Part shown: piece after piece, positions 20,050 through 29,879 of the stretch
Position numbering within the stretch: position 1 is the first letter of the stretch
How the letters are laid out: the number at the start of each line of letters is the position of its first letter
Source of the DNA: a virus
DNA: 41,420 bases
Direction: 5' to 3' (one strand)
Virus record (IMG/VR): IMGVR_UViG_3300018080_000296
Location: 1-41,420 of that record
Notes under the pieces: generated by a model
Seen by the model: only the letters and a program-made list of their open reading frames with translations
What the model was told of the DNA's origin: nothing
Database searches by the model: none
Program-made: the position numbers and the translations under genes

Positions 20050-20545
20050 TATTAAATCTCACCAACGTCCTTGGGTTATCTCTACTTGGGAAGAGTATAG
20101 TAGATCAATTATTGACATTGTAACTTCACGGCAAAAGACCAAGGAAATCTATGTCGCTACTTACTCTTTTTACATTAGAGACTTCTGTGCATCTTCAGAA
20201 AAGACATACTTAGATCCGTCTCCAGAGACTGTAATGTTATCAGTTATTTCCGGTCTAGGTATTCCCGTTAATCTCATGATTGGAGTTCCAATCACTGATG
20301 AGATAAAAGTAAGGATTAAGGATTTAATTTCAGAGTTTCCAAATATCAAAGTTAAGAGCATTGACGAGTTTCATGCTAAAGCTTGGTACTTTGAAAGATC
20401 CCACCCAATTGCTATTGTAGGATCAAGAAACTTTTCTGTATCTTCCTGGACTAACTTTGATATTGAAGTCTCTGGATCCTGCGCTAAGTTTATTGGAAAA
20501 AAGCTCAAAAGCCTTTGGAATGGACCAGGGTGTTATGTCAAGTAA
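20042..20545 (+). CDS. phospholipase D-like nuclease domain protein
   Basis: 167 residues. The start at MASIKSHQ overlaps the polymerase stop by 8 bases. One HKD-type motif is visible: FHAKAWYF (H111, K113), then GSRNFS (127-132) and NFDIEV (138-143), which give the H-x-K, Asn and Glu of PLD family nucleases. With a single motif it would have to dimerise, as Nuc and BfiI-type enzymes do. The N-terminal half has Rossmann-like strands (TKEIYVATYSFY, VNLMIGVPI). Position between polymerase and helicase-like genes suggests a DNA or RNA processing role. I do not know the substrate. Confidence 0.75.
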   Translation: MASIKSHQRPWVISTWEEYSRSIIDIVTSRQKTKEIYVATYSFYIRDFCASSEKTYLDPSPETVMLSVISGLGIPVNLMIGVPITDEIKVRIKDLISEFPNIKVKSIDEFHAKAWYFERSHPIAIVGSRNFSVSSWTNFDIEVSGSCAKFIGKKLKSLWNGPGCYVK

Positions 20546-21725
20546 GCAAAACTTTCTAGCTCACTATGTAAGCCTTGCTGATGGAACAGAGATTCCCAAA
20601 GAGTTTGCAATCTGGTGTGGTGTCTTTGGAATCTCTGCGGCTCTTAGTCGGCGGGTCTGGGTAGATCTAGGCATTTTCAAGGTTTATCCAAATCTATATA
20701 CAGTCCTGGTTGCCGGTTCCGGTAGATGTAGAAAGTCTACTGCGGTGGACCAAGTCCATGAAATCTTACTTGGTCTCGAACCTAGGCCAAACCTTATCTC
20801 TCAAAGAATTACACCTGAAGCATTGATTGATGCTTTGAGTGTTCAGGAGTTCACGGGAGAAGGTGTGGAAATGGCAATCGAAAGATCAGCAGAAGGTATT
20901 GTTATTGTTGATGAACTCAGCACTTTCCTGAATAAGAAGACTTACGAAGCTGGTCTAGCTTCTCTTCTCATTCCTTTCTTTGACTGTAAGCCTGAATTTG
21001 AATACAGAACTAAGGGACGTGGAGTAGAACGGCTTGAAGAAGTATGTCTAGCCATGCTTGCAGCCTCAACAGTTGATTGGATTAAAGATGCTATACCGAT
21101 TGACGCCGTGGGCGGTGGGCTTACGTCTAGGATGATCTTCATCTATGTAGACGAACCCGCACCGCCCGTGGCATTTCCAGAAGTTACAGAACAACAACGC
21201 GAATCAAGAGAATCTTACCGCCGGTTTCTCCAAAGGTGTCTAGGGATTTCTGGTGAATTCAAGCTCTTACCAGAAGCTAAGAAGTTCTATAAAGAGAAAT
21301 ACGATGAGTTCTACAAAGGTTCTAGTTTCTTTTCAGTTCCAACTCTTTCAGGCTATGCTAGTAGAAGGCATATTCATATGCTAAAGCTTGGAATGTGCCT
21401 ATCTCTTGCAATGGGAGAAGAAAGCCTGAAGATTAGAGAAGAACATTTAATTGCTGCCGACAACATGCTTAGTCTTATCGAACCTAATCTTCCAAAGGTC
21501 TTGAATCTCATTGCCTCAACTGAGAAAGGAAACATTTGCGAATCAATCTACGCAAAGATTGCCAGTGTAAAGGCTGTTTCCAAACATGAACTTATTCAGG
21601 CTTTCTCTCATAAGATTGACTCTGAAGAACTTATGAGACATTTATTGACTCTTCAAAGGTCTAAAAGGATTATCTTAGTTGTCCAAAACGACACAGCTTA
21701 CTATGCAATTAACCCAAAAGTATGA
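20535..21725 (+). CDS. DUF3987-like ATPase, helicase/primase candidate
   Basis: 396 residues. The ATG at MSSKQNF is preferred (AGGG upstream), though one five codons earlier is possible; both lie in the PLD gene end. Residues about 12-45 (AHYVSLADGTEIPKEFAIWC) and the P-loop GSGRCRKST (61-69, K67), then GIVIVDELS (121-129), are the arrangement of DUF3987/YfjI-like P-loop proteins often found beside phage primases and helicases. A later VGGGLTSRMIF is also typical. The C-terminal third is helical with a winged-helix feel. It is the only replicative helicase candidate in the window. Its 3' end overlaps the converging late gene by 25 bases. Confidence 0.75.
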   Translation: MSSKQNFLAHYVSLADGTEIPKEFAIWCGVFGISAALSRRVWVDLGIFKVYPNLYTVLVAGSGRCRKSTAVDQVHEILLGLEPRPNLISQRITPEALIDALSVQEFTGEGVEMAIERSAEGIVIVDELSTFLNKKTYEAGLASLLIPFFDCKPEFEYRTKGRGVERLEEVCLAMLAASTVDWIKDAIPIDAVGGGLTSRMIFIYVDEPAPPVAFPEVTEQQRESRESYRRFLQRCLGISGEFKLLPEAKKFYKEKYDEFYKGSSFFSVPTLSGYASRRHIHMLKLGMCLSLAMGEESLKIREEHLIAADNMLSLIEPNLPKVLNLIASTEKGNICESIYAKIASVKAVSKHELIQAFSHKIDSEELMRHLLTLQRSKRIILVVQNDTAYYAINPKV

Positions 21726-22606
21726 AGTCTTGAAAACACTGGAACAACAGAGACTTTGAGGTCATCTCGAAATTGCTTTTCTTCAACCTCAATGTTCTCA
21801 GCTGTTCTAACAACCCTAGCACAAGCCTCATAAAGAAGAGGACTCCAAGAAGATGCAATGCCAATGACAAGATTAGAGGTTTCTGCTGAATCATTCTCAT
21901 CAATGTCAAGACTGTTCCAAAAGTGCTTGAGGATGACATTCTTGAGTTTAGAAACCTTAGTCTTACCCTTAGGAGTTTTGGCCGGCCAAGGAAATCTAGA
22001 AACTACGAGATTAACTGTCCAACTCTCTTTGAAACTAAGATCCCCACGGAGAAACTCCGAAACTGTTCCATAAATACCCTCAATGAGATTAAAGGTTCCG
22101 TTAAATGGGATTCCATACCTGACGCTTGTTACCTCAAACCCATCCTCGGTAAAGGCACAGCAAAGAGAGACAGGTCCACAGTAGTGAATGGTTCTCAACC
22201 CTTGTTCAAAATTAGACTTACCTGCAAGGCTTTGAAACAACACATTAGAGTCTACATATCTGGCAGCAAACGCTGTGGGAACTCTAGCTCCCACCCCACC
22301 ACGCATCGTGCCGTAGATGGGGATTCCCAACAACGTCTGTCCTGTCCAACCATGTTTCCAAAAGCCTGTGAAGGTAAAGTCAGGGCGAGTATCTCGACTG
22401 TCGGCAACCTTAAATCCAAGAGCTTCTGCAATAGTAGCAGAAATCTTCCCATCCCATACATATTCACAGACATTCACATCTGTTGGAAAGTCTACAATGC
22501 TAACCGCTGCCTCGCTAAAGTCCTTAACTACTTCATCTCCATCTTGGAAAATCCGCCTCTTGAGATACTGGACTGCACTCTCGTTGGTATTAAATGCAAC
22601 CTTCAT
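21701..22606 (-). CDS. last gene of the virion arm, unknown
   Basis: 301 residues, not securely recognised. AGGAGAAGG precedes the ATG. The central GPVSLCCAFTEDGFEVTSVRYG and the following VSEFLRGDL faintly recall the C-terminal lobe of ATP-grasp (PurD-like) proteins, but the ATP-binding part is not evident, so this remains a guess. The middle contains a Gly-rich GTMRGGVGARV. There is no signal peptide or membrane segment. It is the terminal gene of the long leftward operon and converges on the ATPase gene. A possible lysis or tail role cannot be excluded. The gene is 41 bases downstream of the giant virion protein. Confidence 0.55.
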   Translation of the reverse strand: MKVAFNTNESAVQYLKRRIFQDGDEVVKDFSEAAVSIVDFPTDVNVCEYVWDGKISATIAEALGFKVADSRDTRPDFTFTGFWKHGWTGQTLLGIPIYGTMRGGVGARVPTAFAARYVDSNVLFQSLAGKSNFEQGLRTIHYCGPVSLCCAFTEDGFEVTSVRYGIPFNGTFNLIEGIYGTVSEFLRGDLSFKESWTVNLVVSRFPWPAKTPKGKTKVSKLKNVILKHFWNSLDIDENDSAETSNLVIGIASSWSPLLYEACARVVRTAENIEVEEKQFRDDLKVSVVPVFSRLHTFGLIA

Positions 22607-22639
22607 AACCTTCTCCTGACTATTTCTAAAGTAAATCCT

Positions 22640-22662
22640 GAGGACCTTTACTCAAGGTCCTC
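22640..22662 (-). terminator. hairpin around the stop codon of the giant gene
   Basis: A perfect 9-pair stem, GAGGACCTT and AAGGTCCTC, closes the 5-base loop GAGTA on the minus strand, with the TAA stop of the 2,022-codon gene inside the loop and stem. No T-run follows. It may be a partial terminator or a processing site lowering expression of the last gene. Confidence 0.45.
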
Positions 22663-25600
22663 GCCCATTTGCTTATTTGCAGAAGCCTGAAACTCCCAAA
22701 GCCTTCGGTAAAATCTGAGTCTAAGATTAGTAAGTCTTTTTTGATCTTCCTCACTAAGGCTAAGGTAAAACGGAACTTGATATTTCTTACTAACAGCCAC
22801 AGGATCCAAGGTCTTGAGACTTGAAGAAAGTCCTTGAGCATCTTCTCTCATCTCACCTATAATATAAGCCTTTAGCCTATCTCCACTAAGGTCCAACTCC
22901 TTACCTGTCTTTTCCGCCGCTTCTCTTCTCTCTTTCCAAAACTCTCTAACCGCTCTTACGTATGCACTCTTATCTCCTCGAATCAAAGCCTCTTTAACTT
23001 CATAAAGCTCAGGATTTATCTTCCCTACCCCAAAACTCCTCTTCTTAAGATACTTCTCTTCCCACTTTCTACTCTTTCTCCTAAACTCTTTCCATTCCTT
23101 AAAGTCAGGGTAAGCAAAATCTTCAATTATATTCCATACTCTTCTCAACGCCCCGAAGTTTCTCCTTACCCACTTTTCAGACTGGGCACTAAGAGGAAGC
23201 TCACCATCGGTGTTATAAGTAGAATAGTCAAGTTTTTGCATCAGCATATTCCACGGGATAGCCACAAGGGTCGCAACCGCATTCACCTTAGGAATAGCTG
23301 ATGCAATAACCTCTGCCGTGGTGTTGTTATATTGATCTTCAAGGGTAATCCACCGAGTCGCCGGACCAAGGAATTGAACTTCGATAAAACCATTCAAGGC
23401 TCTATCAAACACCTCTTCAAGCGGTGTTTCTTCTTCATCTTTATCCCTTTTCTTCCCAAGAGCTTCTCTCAAAATCTGTGTTCCCATTCCTGCACCAACA
23501 TAGCTAAACACAGTACTGAGATAAGTCTTAATCCTACCAGCGAGCTGTTTATAGTTATAATTTTCATCTCCTCTTTTCAGAGCATTTATATCTTCTCTTA
23601 ACCCTCTAAACAACTGCATAACTCTCCTAGCTTGTCCACTAGAATAACTCCTATAAGGGAAGATTTCTCTAAGAAGAGGGTTCTGAGTCAGCTTTCCTTG
23701 TCTCCAAGTAGCCTCAGTAATAAACTGTGTCTTATCAACCAACCGCTGGACAATCTTAGCATAAGTTTGATCAGACATTTCACCGCTATTAACTGCATCT
23801 ATTTCCTCTTGTGTAAGATCTAGATCCCTTGCGGTGGGGATTTCAAGTTCTGAAATCCCATTAACCTTCCAATCATCTGCCAAAATCATTCCAGCCGCTG
23901 CTGTGATTACATTATTCTTCTGAAGCTGAAACCTCAAAGTCGTAGCCCATGCTATTCTTTCACGAATAGCATGTTGAAAGCTGGTCATGGTGTAGGTAGT
24001 TTCAAACTTCGAGGCAACACCGAGAGTCCTTAAAGCTCCAAGAGCCTGAGCTCTAGATACAATGTTTTTCCAACCCTCTGTCTTAGAACTTGTTGGTCTA
24101 AAAACTTGTTTCAAAGCTTTAGCAAATCTACCTACCCCAACATAAGGGACGACCAAAAGAGGCTGGAAAACATTAGGAATTGCAGCAGCTGAAATCTGTA
24201 AAGACCCAATGATACTTGATAAAGCTCGCCAAGACCGATAGGCATATCCTACGCCGGTTTCATAAGGCTGTCCACCACGAAGGAACGTAAGAACCCTATC
24301 GAAGTCCTTATAGTTTCTGCCTTCTTGGATAAACCTCTTTCTAAGGTCTCCAGCAACATCTGTAAGATCTTCAGAGAGGCGTTCGTAAAAGTCCATCAAG
24401 AAATCTCTACCCTCAAGACCGGGATTAACACCCTTGACTTTCCTAGCCTCTCTTTTAAGACCTTTCATAACATCTTCAGAAAGCTCCTTCTCACCTACCA
24501 TGTATTTCAAGATTTCATTCTCTAAAATCTCCATAAGATTCTGTTTTGTCATAGTAGTAGTAGGAACCCCTACGATTTTAGCAAGCTTTTTGAGCTTCTT
24601 GAGATTCAAGGCAAGGACATAATCCCTTCCTAGCCAATCGCCTACCATCTCTAAAACATTCTCTTGAAGTCGGCTTTTAGAAAGCTTAGTCTTAGCCTTT
24701 GGATTCAAGACTTTAATAACCCTAGCCACTTCTCCCTTGGTTGCTGACTTCAACTTACCCTGTCCAAAGTATTCAACATTTGCAATCCTTCTTGCCTGTC
24801 TATCTGCCGCAGACTCGAAGAGAACGGAGGGAGAAGTTCTCAGAATCTTAATATTTCTACCCGTTGTGGGACTCTTGATAACAGCAGGGAAGTTAGGAAT
24901 CCTTCTACCAACTTCAAGCATGCCGAGTTTTCCGGTGGGTGCTCCCTCATGAACCTTACTAGGTGCGATCATTTTAGAAATACTTGTAAGGGTCATCTCA
25001 GGATTCATCTCTTGAACTTTCGTAAGAAGGGCAGTGTAAAGTTTTGATCCTTTTCGTTGAAGGATATCCAACCCTTCAGTCGTCATAAGCCTAGGAACTC
25101 GACCATTTTCAGCCTTGATAAACGGAACAACCTTTCCTCTACGTTCTTGGTAAATCCGCATATTCTCAGAAATCGTCCCAAGTTCCTTCATCATCCTATT
25201 ATGCATCTTTTTCCAACGCTCAGCATAAGCGTCAATTGGAGAAAGGTCTTGTTCAATCATCTTAACGTAGTTGGTGATTCCATCTTCATCAAAAGTCTCT
25301 AACCACTTAAGAGTCTTTTTCGGGGTTCTCTTCACCAGTTTTGTAAGCCTGTTGATATACGGCCCCGCAAGCATCCTTGATCGTATCTCGACCTCAGTAG
25401 CTAGTTTGATGAACTCATCACCAGCAGGAGTTCCTCGAATGTCGGTTAAAAAGTCGACGTAGCTTCCAATCTCTCTAGCCAGCTTTTTAACAAACCCTTC
25501 AGGCTTGGCCTCGAAAGCATATCTAAGAGATTCCACAGCTCCTTGGGTCTTATAATTCCTACCTGAAGCTGGGATTGAAAAATACTCGTCTATGGAAATT

Positions 25601-28600
25601 GGGTTATCATAAACCGACGCCCCACGGACTCGGCTAAGATCCTCAAAGTTCAGGTCGAGACTATTTAAAATGCTCTTTACATTCTCTGAAAGTACACTCT
25701 CGCCATGTTCATCAAAGGCTTTGAAAAGAGAATCACTATGCCCATAGAGTCTGAGCATTTCATTAATCATCCTCTTTCCAACCCTAATAACTGCCTTGCC
25801 TACGTCAGATTTCTTTGCCTTTTCCCACAACTTTCCACGGGTAAAGACAACGGCAAAGAGCTCTGCTGAGGCTTCTTCAGTAGCCTCTGTCTCCGTAAAG
25901 TCTAGATCTCTCCCTCTGCCATAGTTCTCCCAGGCTTGTCTCATCTCATTCTTATAGTTCTCTTTGAGAAAATCCTTAAGTTTAGAAGCCAAGCTAGGAT
26001 CAAGATGAGAAATACTGTGGAAGAGTTCATGGGCAAAGAGGTAAGGAATCGAGTCCCTAGACTCAACATTTAGAAAGATAAAAGCAGAGTCTCTTGAGTC
26101 AACAAACCCAGAATTATTATCATTCTCTCTACGATACCACAAGACTTCCCTCCCAATAGACTTAGCAAGATCGGTGAACAAATCTGCAACGACTTCTTCT
26201 GTCTGACTAACTACTCCAAGAGAAGCTCTTACAAGGTTGTCTGAAACAGCATAACCCTCTTCACTAAGAGTTGTTGAGATCTTCAACTTCCTTGATTGAA
26301 CTTCTTCAGGACTCAATCCTTCGAAACTTGTACTCTCAGCAGCTTCATGCATTGGAAGCTGCTTGATCTTTCGATTCATCTTATCAAGGTATTCTCGATA
26401 AGACATCCCGCCGAGATTTTCACCTCTAGTGTCAAATCCTGAATCTTGTAGAATATTATCAACTTGAGTAGATGTAGCAACAGACAATGCTCCGATGATA
26501 ACACCGAAAAGAGTCTCATTAGTATTGTCTGAATCGAAACTTTTGACTGTACTCAAAAGACAGTTTTTAAGTTTCTCCATCTCACTACTTATTCTCTTCT
26601 TACTCGGCATAGCAAGAGAACCGAGAACCCTCTGCACTTCTGTACTTACCTTTTCTGGAATGTTAAAGTCAAGAGAGGCACGGATAGAAGATGGCTGATT
26701 CATTGGTTGAGGTCGGTATTCTCGAAGGCCCTCTTTTCTAAGGTCTTCCCAGAACCTAGGATCAACATCTAGTTTTATAACTTGTGTTTCAGGCTTAGAG
26801 CCTTTTGTTTTTTCAATTTGCTTAAGATCTACAAGCCTGACCTTTCCTCCCTCTTCCTGCTCTTTAATCTCCCTAACTGACTTCTCCCCTATACTCTCTC
26901 TTACCTGCTTCTCTTGAGTCTCCATAAAAAGCTGACTCTTCATACGCTCAAGAACAGCTTCTTTTCCCTTTTCTTTAACTAGCCCTTCGTAAAGGGCCTC
27001 TTCTGCAGCTTTTGGCCTATCACCCTCTTTAGCTTTTCTCGTAGCCTTCTCAATGTAGTCAAGAACACGACTTGCCTGCTCTCCAGAGATATCCCAAGTC
27101 TCAGCAAATCTAGCAATTTCAAGATTAGACTTAGCCCCAGAAACAAAGCCCAGAAGTGCCATAGGAAGAGTTTGCCAGAAAATATCTTCCTGACCTACAA
27201 AAGTTTCATAAAACCATTCATCAGGATTAATCTCACCCTTGTAGAGACTCCTGATGGGTTCTTTTACTCCGGCTTGAATAGTTTCCGTAGTCACCTCTGC
27301 TGTCTGGACCTCAAGCCCTCTGAAAAGTGCTCCAGCAGTTACGCCAAGAATGCCTTTAGATGCAAGACCTTGTCTCAAACTTGCAGAAAGCGTTCCGAGT
27401 TTTGGAACCTTAGAGAGAAAAGACCAAGAGAACTTTTCTGTATAATAAGTTGCAGCAAAGGTAGCTCCAGCAATGCCTAACTTCTCTTCAATAGGGACCT
27501 GGTTACCAGTTTGCATCTCGTAGTCATCAATCTCCTCAAGAGTTTCCTCTGTTTCCAAAAGCCCAAAAAGAGTAGAGATTCTAGCACCGGAAGATGCAGC
27601 AGAACTTGCACCAGAGAGGGTAATAGCTCCTGCAACATTAGCAATCCCATCTCCAAAAAGTCCCAACTTCGTCTCTGACTTACTATCCTGTTTCCAATTC
27701 CTAAAACCCTTACTTCCCCACCGCAACTCTTTGTCATCCAAAGCCCCAGTAGTTCTACCTAGTAGAAGCATCAACCCTGTGATGGAATTGTTGATAAAAT
27801 TAGAGCCAGCACTAGTAAACTCTTCAACTCCAGATCTGCTCTCTTTACCCCACCGCTTTCCGTATCCTTTAGAAAGAATCTGATCAAGAGTCTTCAAATC
27901 CCACTTCTCAACAACCTTACTCAACTCTTTCAACCGACGTTTTCGGTTTGAAATCCCCACGACGTCGACGAGATCAGAAGTGATCTTACTAAGGGGTTCA
28001 CTGAGCTTACTCTTATCAGTAAGGTTCTTAGTATAAGGCAAAAGCCTTGAGAAAAGATCAAGTTTAAGATCCTTTCTCAGCTTTTCATTCGTCTCTGTAT
28101 CTGCTGAGTAGATAGCTCCAATAATCCCAGGCCAAGCAAGTTCTGCCGCCACCAAAAACCCAATCTCTTCAGGCTTGGCAACAGTCATAACTTTCTGCTT
28201 CTTCATCTCTTGGAGAGTTAATCCCATTGAATACCACTTAGGATCAATAAGCTCCCTAAATACAGGCTTACTCAACCTCTTAAAGGTCTCACGCCGATCA
28301 GCTGAAAGCTCTTGAATCTCAAAAGGCAGATCAGGATCTGCATCCTCAACATTGCTTTTACGGTCATAGAATCTCGACCTAACCTGATCTAATTCAGGAT
28401 CATACTCAAAACCTTTTGGTAGCTTAGGGACATCCCCGGTGGCTGTTCTAGGGTTTCTTACCAAGTTACGCAAGAACATTTCCCTATTATATCTTTTAGA
28501 TCTCTTGAGATCATCCTCTCCCCACAACAACCTAGCCTGCTTAGCAATAAGTTCAGGGTTTGTGTTATAAGGAGCTGACAACTTAGACGCTTCTTCTACG

Positions 28601-28716
28601 TACTTTGAAGGAATGTTTTCCAGAGGAACGTAGAGATATCTATTCTTAATCTCTTCATCACTCTGTTGAAGGGGAGTAAATTCAGGGATTTCAGGTTTGT
28701 CAGGAACAACGCTCAT
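22648..28716 (-). CDS. giant virion/ejection protein with metalloprotease motif
   Basis: 2,022 residues, about 15% of the genome. It begins in an overlap with the preceding stop (TCATTA region). Residue positions 896-900 are HELFH, in FAHELFHSISH, a gluzincin-type zinc motif; a nearby Glu-rich segment could supply the third ligand. Before it lies a stretch of Gly/Ala-rich hydrophobic segments (about 350-500), and after it long charged helices with a late part (TRWITLEDQY region) typical of phage polyvalent or internal virion proteins. No lysozyme or transglycosylase motif was found. Position at the end of the virion arm after two coiled-coil proteins fits an ejection protein that crosses the host envelope with DNA. 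Confidence 0.7.
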   Translation of the reverse strand: MSVVPDKPEIPEFTPLQQSDEEIKNRYLYVPLENIPSKYVEEASKLSAPYNTNPELIAKQARLLWGEDDLKRSKRYNREMFLRNLVRNPRTATGDVPKLPKGFEYDPELDQVRSRFYDRKSNVEDADPDLPFEIQELSADRRETFKRLSKPVFRELIDPKWYSMGLTLQEMKKQKVMTVAKPEEIGFLVAAELAWPGIIGAIYSADTETNEKLRKDLKLDLFSRLLPYTKNLTDKSKLSEPLSKITSDLVDVVGISNRKRRLKELSKVVEKWDLKTLDQILSKGYGKRWGKESRSGVEEFTSAGSNFINNSITGLMLLLGRTTGALDDKELRWGSKGFRNWKQDSKSETKLGLFGDGIANVAGAITLSGASSAASSGARISTLFGLLETEETLEEIDDYEMQTGNQVPIEEKLGIAGATFAATYYTEKFSWSFLSKVPKLGTLSASLRQGLASKGILGVTAGALFRGLEVQTAEVTTETIQAGVKEPIRSLYKGEINPDEWFYETFVGQEDIFWQTLPMALLGFVSGAKSNLEIARFAETWDISGEQASRVLDYIEKATRKAKEGDRPKAAEEALYEGLVKEKGKEAVLERMKSQLFMETQEKQVRESIGEKSVREIKEQEEGGKVRLVDLKQIEKTKGSKPETQVIKLDVDPRFWEDLRKEGLREYRPQPMNQPSSIRASLDFNIPEKVSTEVQRVLGSLAMPSKKRISSEMEKLKNCLLSTVKSFDSDNTNETLFGVIIGALSVATSTQVDNILQDSGFDTRGENLGGMSYREYLDKMNRKIKQLPMHEAAESTSFEGLSPEEVQSRKLKISTTLSEEGYAVSDNLVRASLGVVSQTEEVVADLFTDLAKSIGREVLWYRRENDNNSGFVDSRDSAFIFLNVESRDSIPYLFAHELFHSISHLDPSLASKLKDFLKENYKNEMRQAWENYGRGRDLDFTETEATEEASAELFAVVFTRGKLWEKAKKSDVGKAVIRVGKRMINEMLRLYGHSDSLFKAFDEHGESVLSENVKSILNSLDLNFEDLSRVRGASVYDNPISIDEYFSIPASGRNYKTQGAVESLRYAFEAKPEGFVKKLAREIGSYVDFLTDIRGTPAGDEFIKLATEVEIRSRMLAGPYINRLTKLVKRTPKKTLKWLETFDEDGITNYVKMIEQDLSPIDAYAERWKKMHNRMMKELGTISENMRIYQERRGKVVPFIKAENGRVPRLMTTEGLDILQRKGSKLYTALLTKVQEMNPEMTLTSISKMIAPSKVHEGAPTGKLGMLEVGRRIPNFPAVIKSPTTGRNIKILRTSPSVLFESAADRQARRIANVEYFGQGKLKSATKGEVARVIKVLNPKAKTKLSKSRLQENVLEMVGDWLGRDYVLALNLKKLKKLAKIVGVPTTTMTKQNLMEILENEILKYMVGEKELSEDVMKGLKREARKVKGVNPGLEGRDFLMDFYERLSEDLTDVAGDLRKRFIQEGRNYKDFDRVLTFLRGGQPYETGVGYAYRSWRALSSIIGSLQISAAAIPNVFQPLLVVPYVGVGRFAKALKQVFRPTSSKTEGWKNIVSRAQALGALRTLGVASKFETTYTMTSFQHAIRERIAWATTLRFQLQKNNVITAAAGMILADDWKVNGISELEIPTARDLDLTQEEIDAVNSGEMSDQTYAKIVQRLVDKTQFITEATWRQGKLTQNPLLREIFPYRSYSSGQARRVMQLFRGLREDINALKRGDENYNYKQLAGRIKTYLSTVFSYVGAGMGTQILREALGKKRDKDEEETPLEEVFDRALNGFIEVQFLGPATRWITLEDQYNNTTAEVIASAIPKVNAVATLVAIPWNMLMQKLDYSTYNTDGELPLSAQSEKWVRRNFGALRRVWNIIEDFAYPDFKEWKEFRRKSRKWEEKYLKKRSFGVGKINPELYEVKEALIRGDKSAYVRAVREFWKERREAAEKTGKELDLSGDRLKAYIIGEMREDAQGLSSSLKTLDPVAVSKKYQVPFYLSLSEEDQKRLTNLRLRFYRRLWEFQASANKQMGEDLE

Positions 28717-29870
28717 TATTCACTCTCTTCCTCTCCACCCTTATAGGTATTGATAAGAAGATCAAGATGATCCCTCTGAGCCTTATCTAGTCTAGAGTAG
28801 ACACTCTTAAACTCCTTAGAATTAAACCTTCCAGCTTTAATCATATCTACAGCCGAAGAAAAATCTCCGCCCATAACACCAAGGTTTTTGAGCTTCTTAA
28901 ACACATTTGTCAGCGCTGCTCTAGCAACCTTATCCTTAGCCTTCTCATCCATAGGACCAAGAAAGATGTTGGTAGAAGAACTTGAATCCCTACCACTAAC
29001 TCTCTGAGGTTCTCCCTCAAGGCTGATAAACCCTTCTTCTACAAGAACAGCTAATTCTTCTGACGTAGCAGCTTTGATGATTGCAGACCCTACAATTTTC
29101 TTATATTCTTCATCAATAGCTTTCTTCCTAGCTATATACGCATCACCCTTAAACTTCTTCAACTCAGCCCTAGCCTGTTCTAGCTCTACCAACTTAGTCT
29201 GTTCCTCGGTACCAAGAACTGTCTTTATATCTTTAAGACTAGGATCAGTCAAAATACCTTGAATAACTTTTGCAACTGGATCGGCTTCTCTATCTCCATC
29301 TGCACTAGCTAGAGAATCAATTGCAGCAAGCAAAGTCTTTCTACCTTCTTCTGGCATATGAAGCCATTGAGTTGTGATATCTAAAATCACCTCTCGGCGT
29401 TGTGCCCGCAACATATTCTTTGCTGCTTGCCTCTCCCTTTCATCTCTACTCCGAGCCAAAGCCTCTGCAGCTGCTGCTGCTGAAGCTCTAGCCTGTTCTG
29501 CAGCTTGTCTCTCGTTTTCTGTATCAATCTTTTCTTGACCAAGCTGTCCCTCTAACTCCATCTGACCCCTGACATAGTTAGGGTTTTTCTTCAAATACTC
29601 CCGCCTCTGCTTATTTACCTCATGCTGTGCTCCAGCTGCTGATTTTGCAGCTGCAGCTCTTGTAGCTTGTTCCTCAAGAGCAATTCTCATCGAATCCAAT
29701 TTGATACTATTTGCCTTATGCTCTTGATAAAATCTAGCCTTTTCCATCTGCTTTTGCAGCCTAAGACTGTTGAGCTGTTCAGAAAGATATTTTTGATTAA
29801 GAGCAGAGGAAACATTATCTTGAGAATTACTCTTTTGCGGTCCGACTTGTCCTAGATATTGAACAGGCAT
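28716..29870 (-). CDS. coiled-coil internal virion protein
   Basis: 384 residues. GGAGATCAAG precedes the ATG. From about residue 20 to 180 it is a long Ala/Gln/Glu/Arg-rich coiled coil (LNSLRLQKQMEKARFYQEH, RQAAEQARASAAAAAEALAR), followed by a globular helical part and an acidic end (YKGGEEESE). Its stop overlaps the start of the giant gene by one base. Size, composition and place resemble the internal core proteins of podoviruses (T7 gp14/gp15 class), which leave the head with the DNA. No enzymatic motif is present. Confidence 0.65.
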   Translation of the reverse strand: MPVQYLGQVGPQKSNSQDNVSSALNQKYLSEQLNSLRLQKQMEKARFYQEHKANSIKLDSMRIALEEQATRAAAAKSAAGAQHEVNKQRREYLKKNPNYVRGQMELEGQLGQEKIDTENERQAAEQARASAAAAAEALARSRDERERQAAKNMLRAQRREVILDITTQWLHMPEEGRKTLLAAIDSLASADGDREADPVAKVIQGILTDPSLKDIKTVLGTEEQTKLVELEQARAELKKFKGDAYIARKKAIDEEYKKIVGSAIIKAATSEELAVLVEEGFISLEGEPQRVSGRDSSSSTNIFLGPMDEKAKDKVARAALTNVFKKLKNLGVMGGDFSSAVDMIKAGRFNSKEFKSVYSRLDKAQRDHLDLLINTYKGGEEESE

Positions 29871-29879
29871 CTTGATCTC

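Noticed and set aside
21923-22690. Plus-strand frame of 255 codons opposite the last virion gene
   Set aside because: No ribosome-binding site and no sensible protein pattern; it runs over the stop region of the giant gene.
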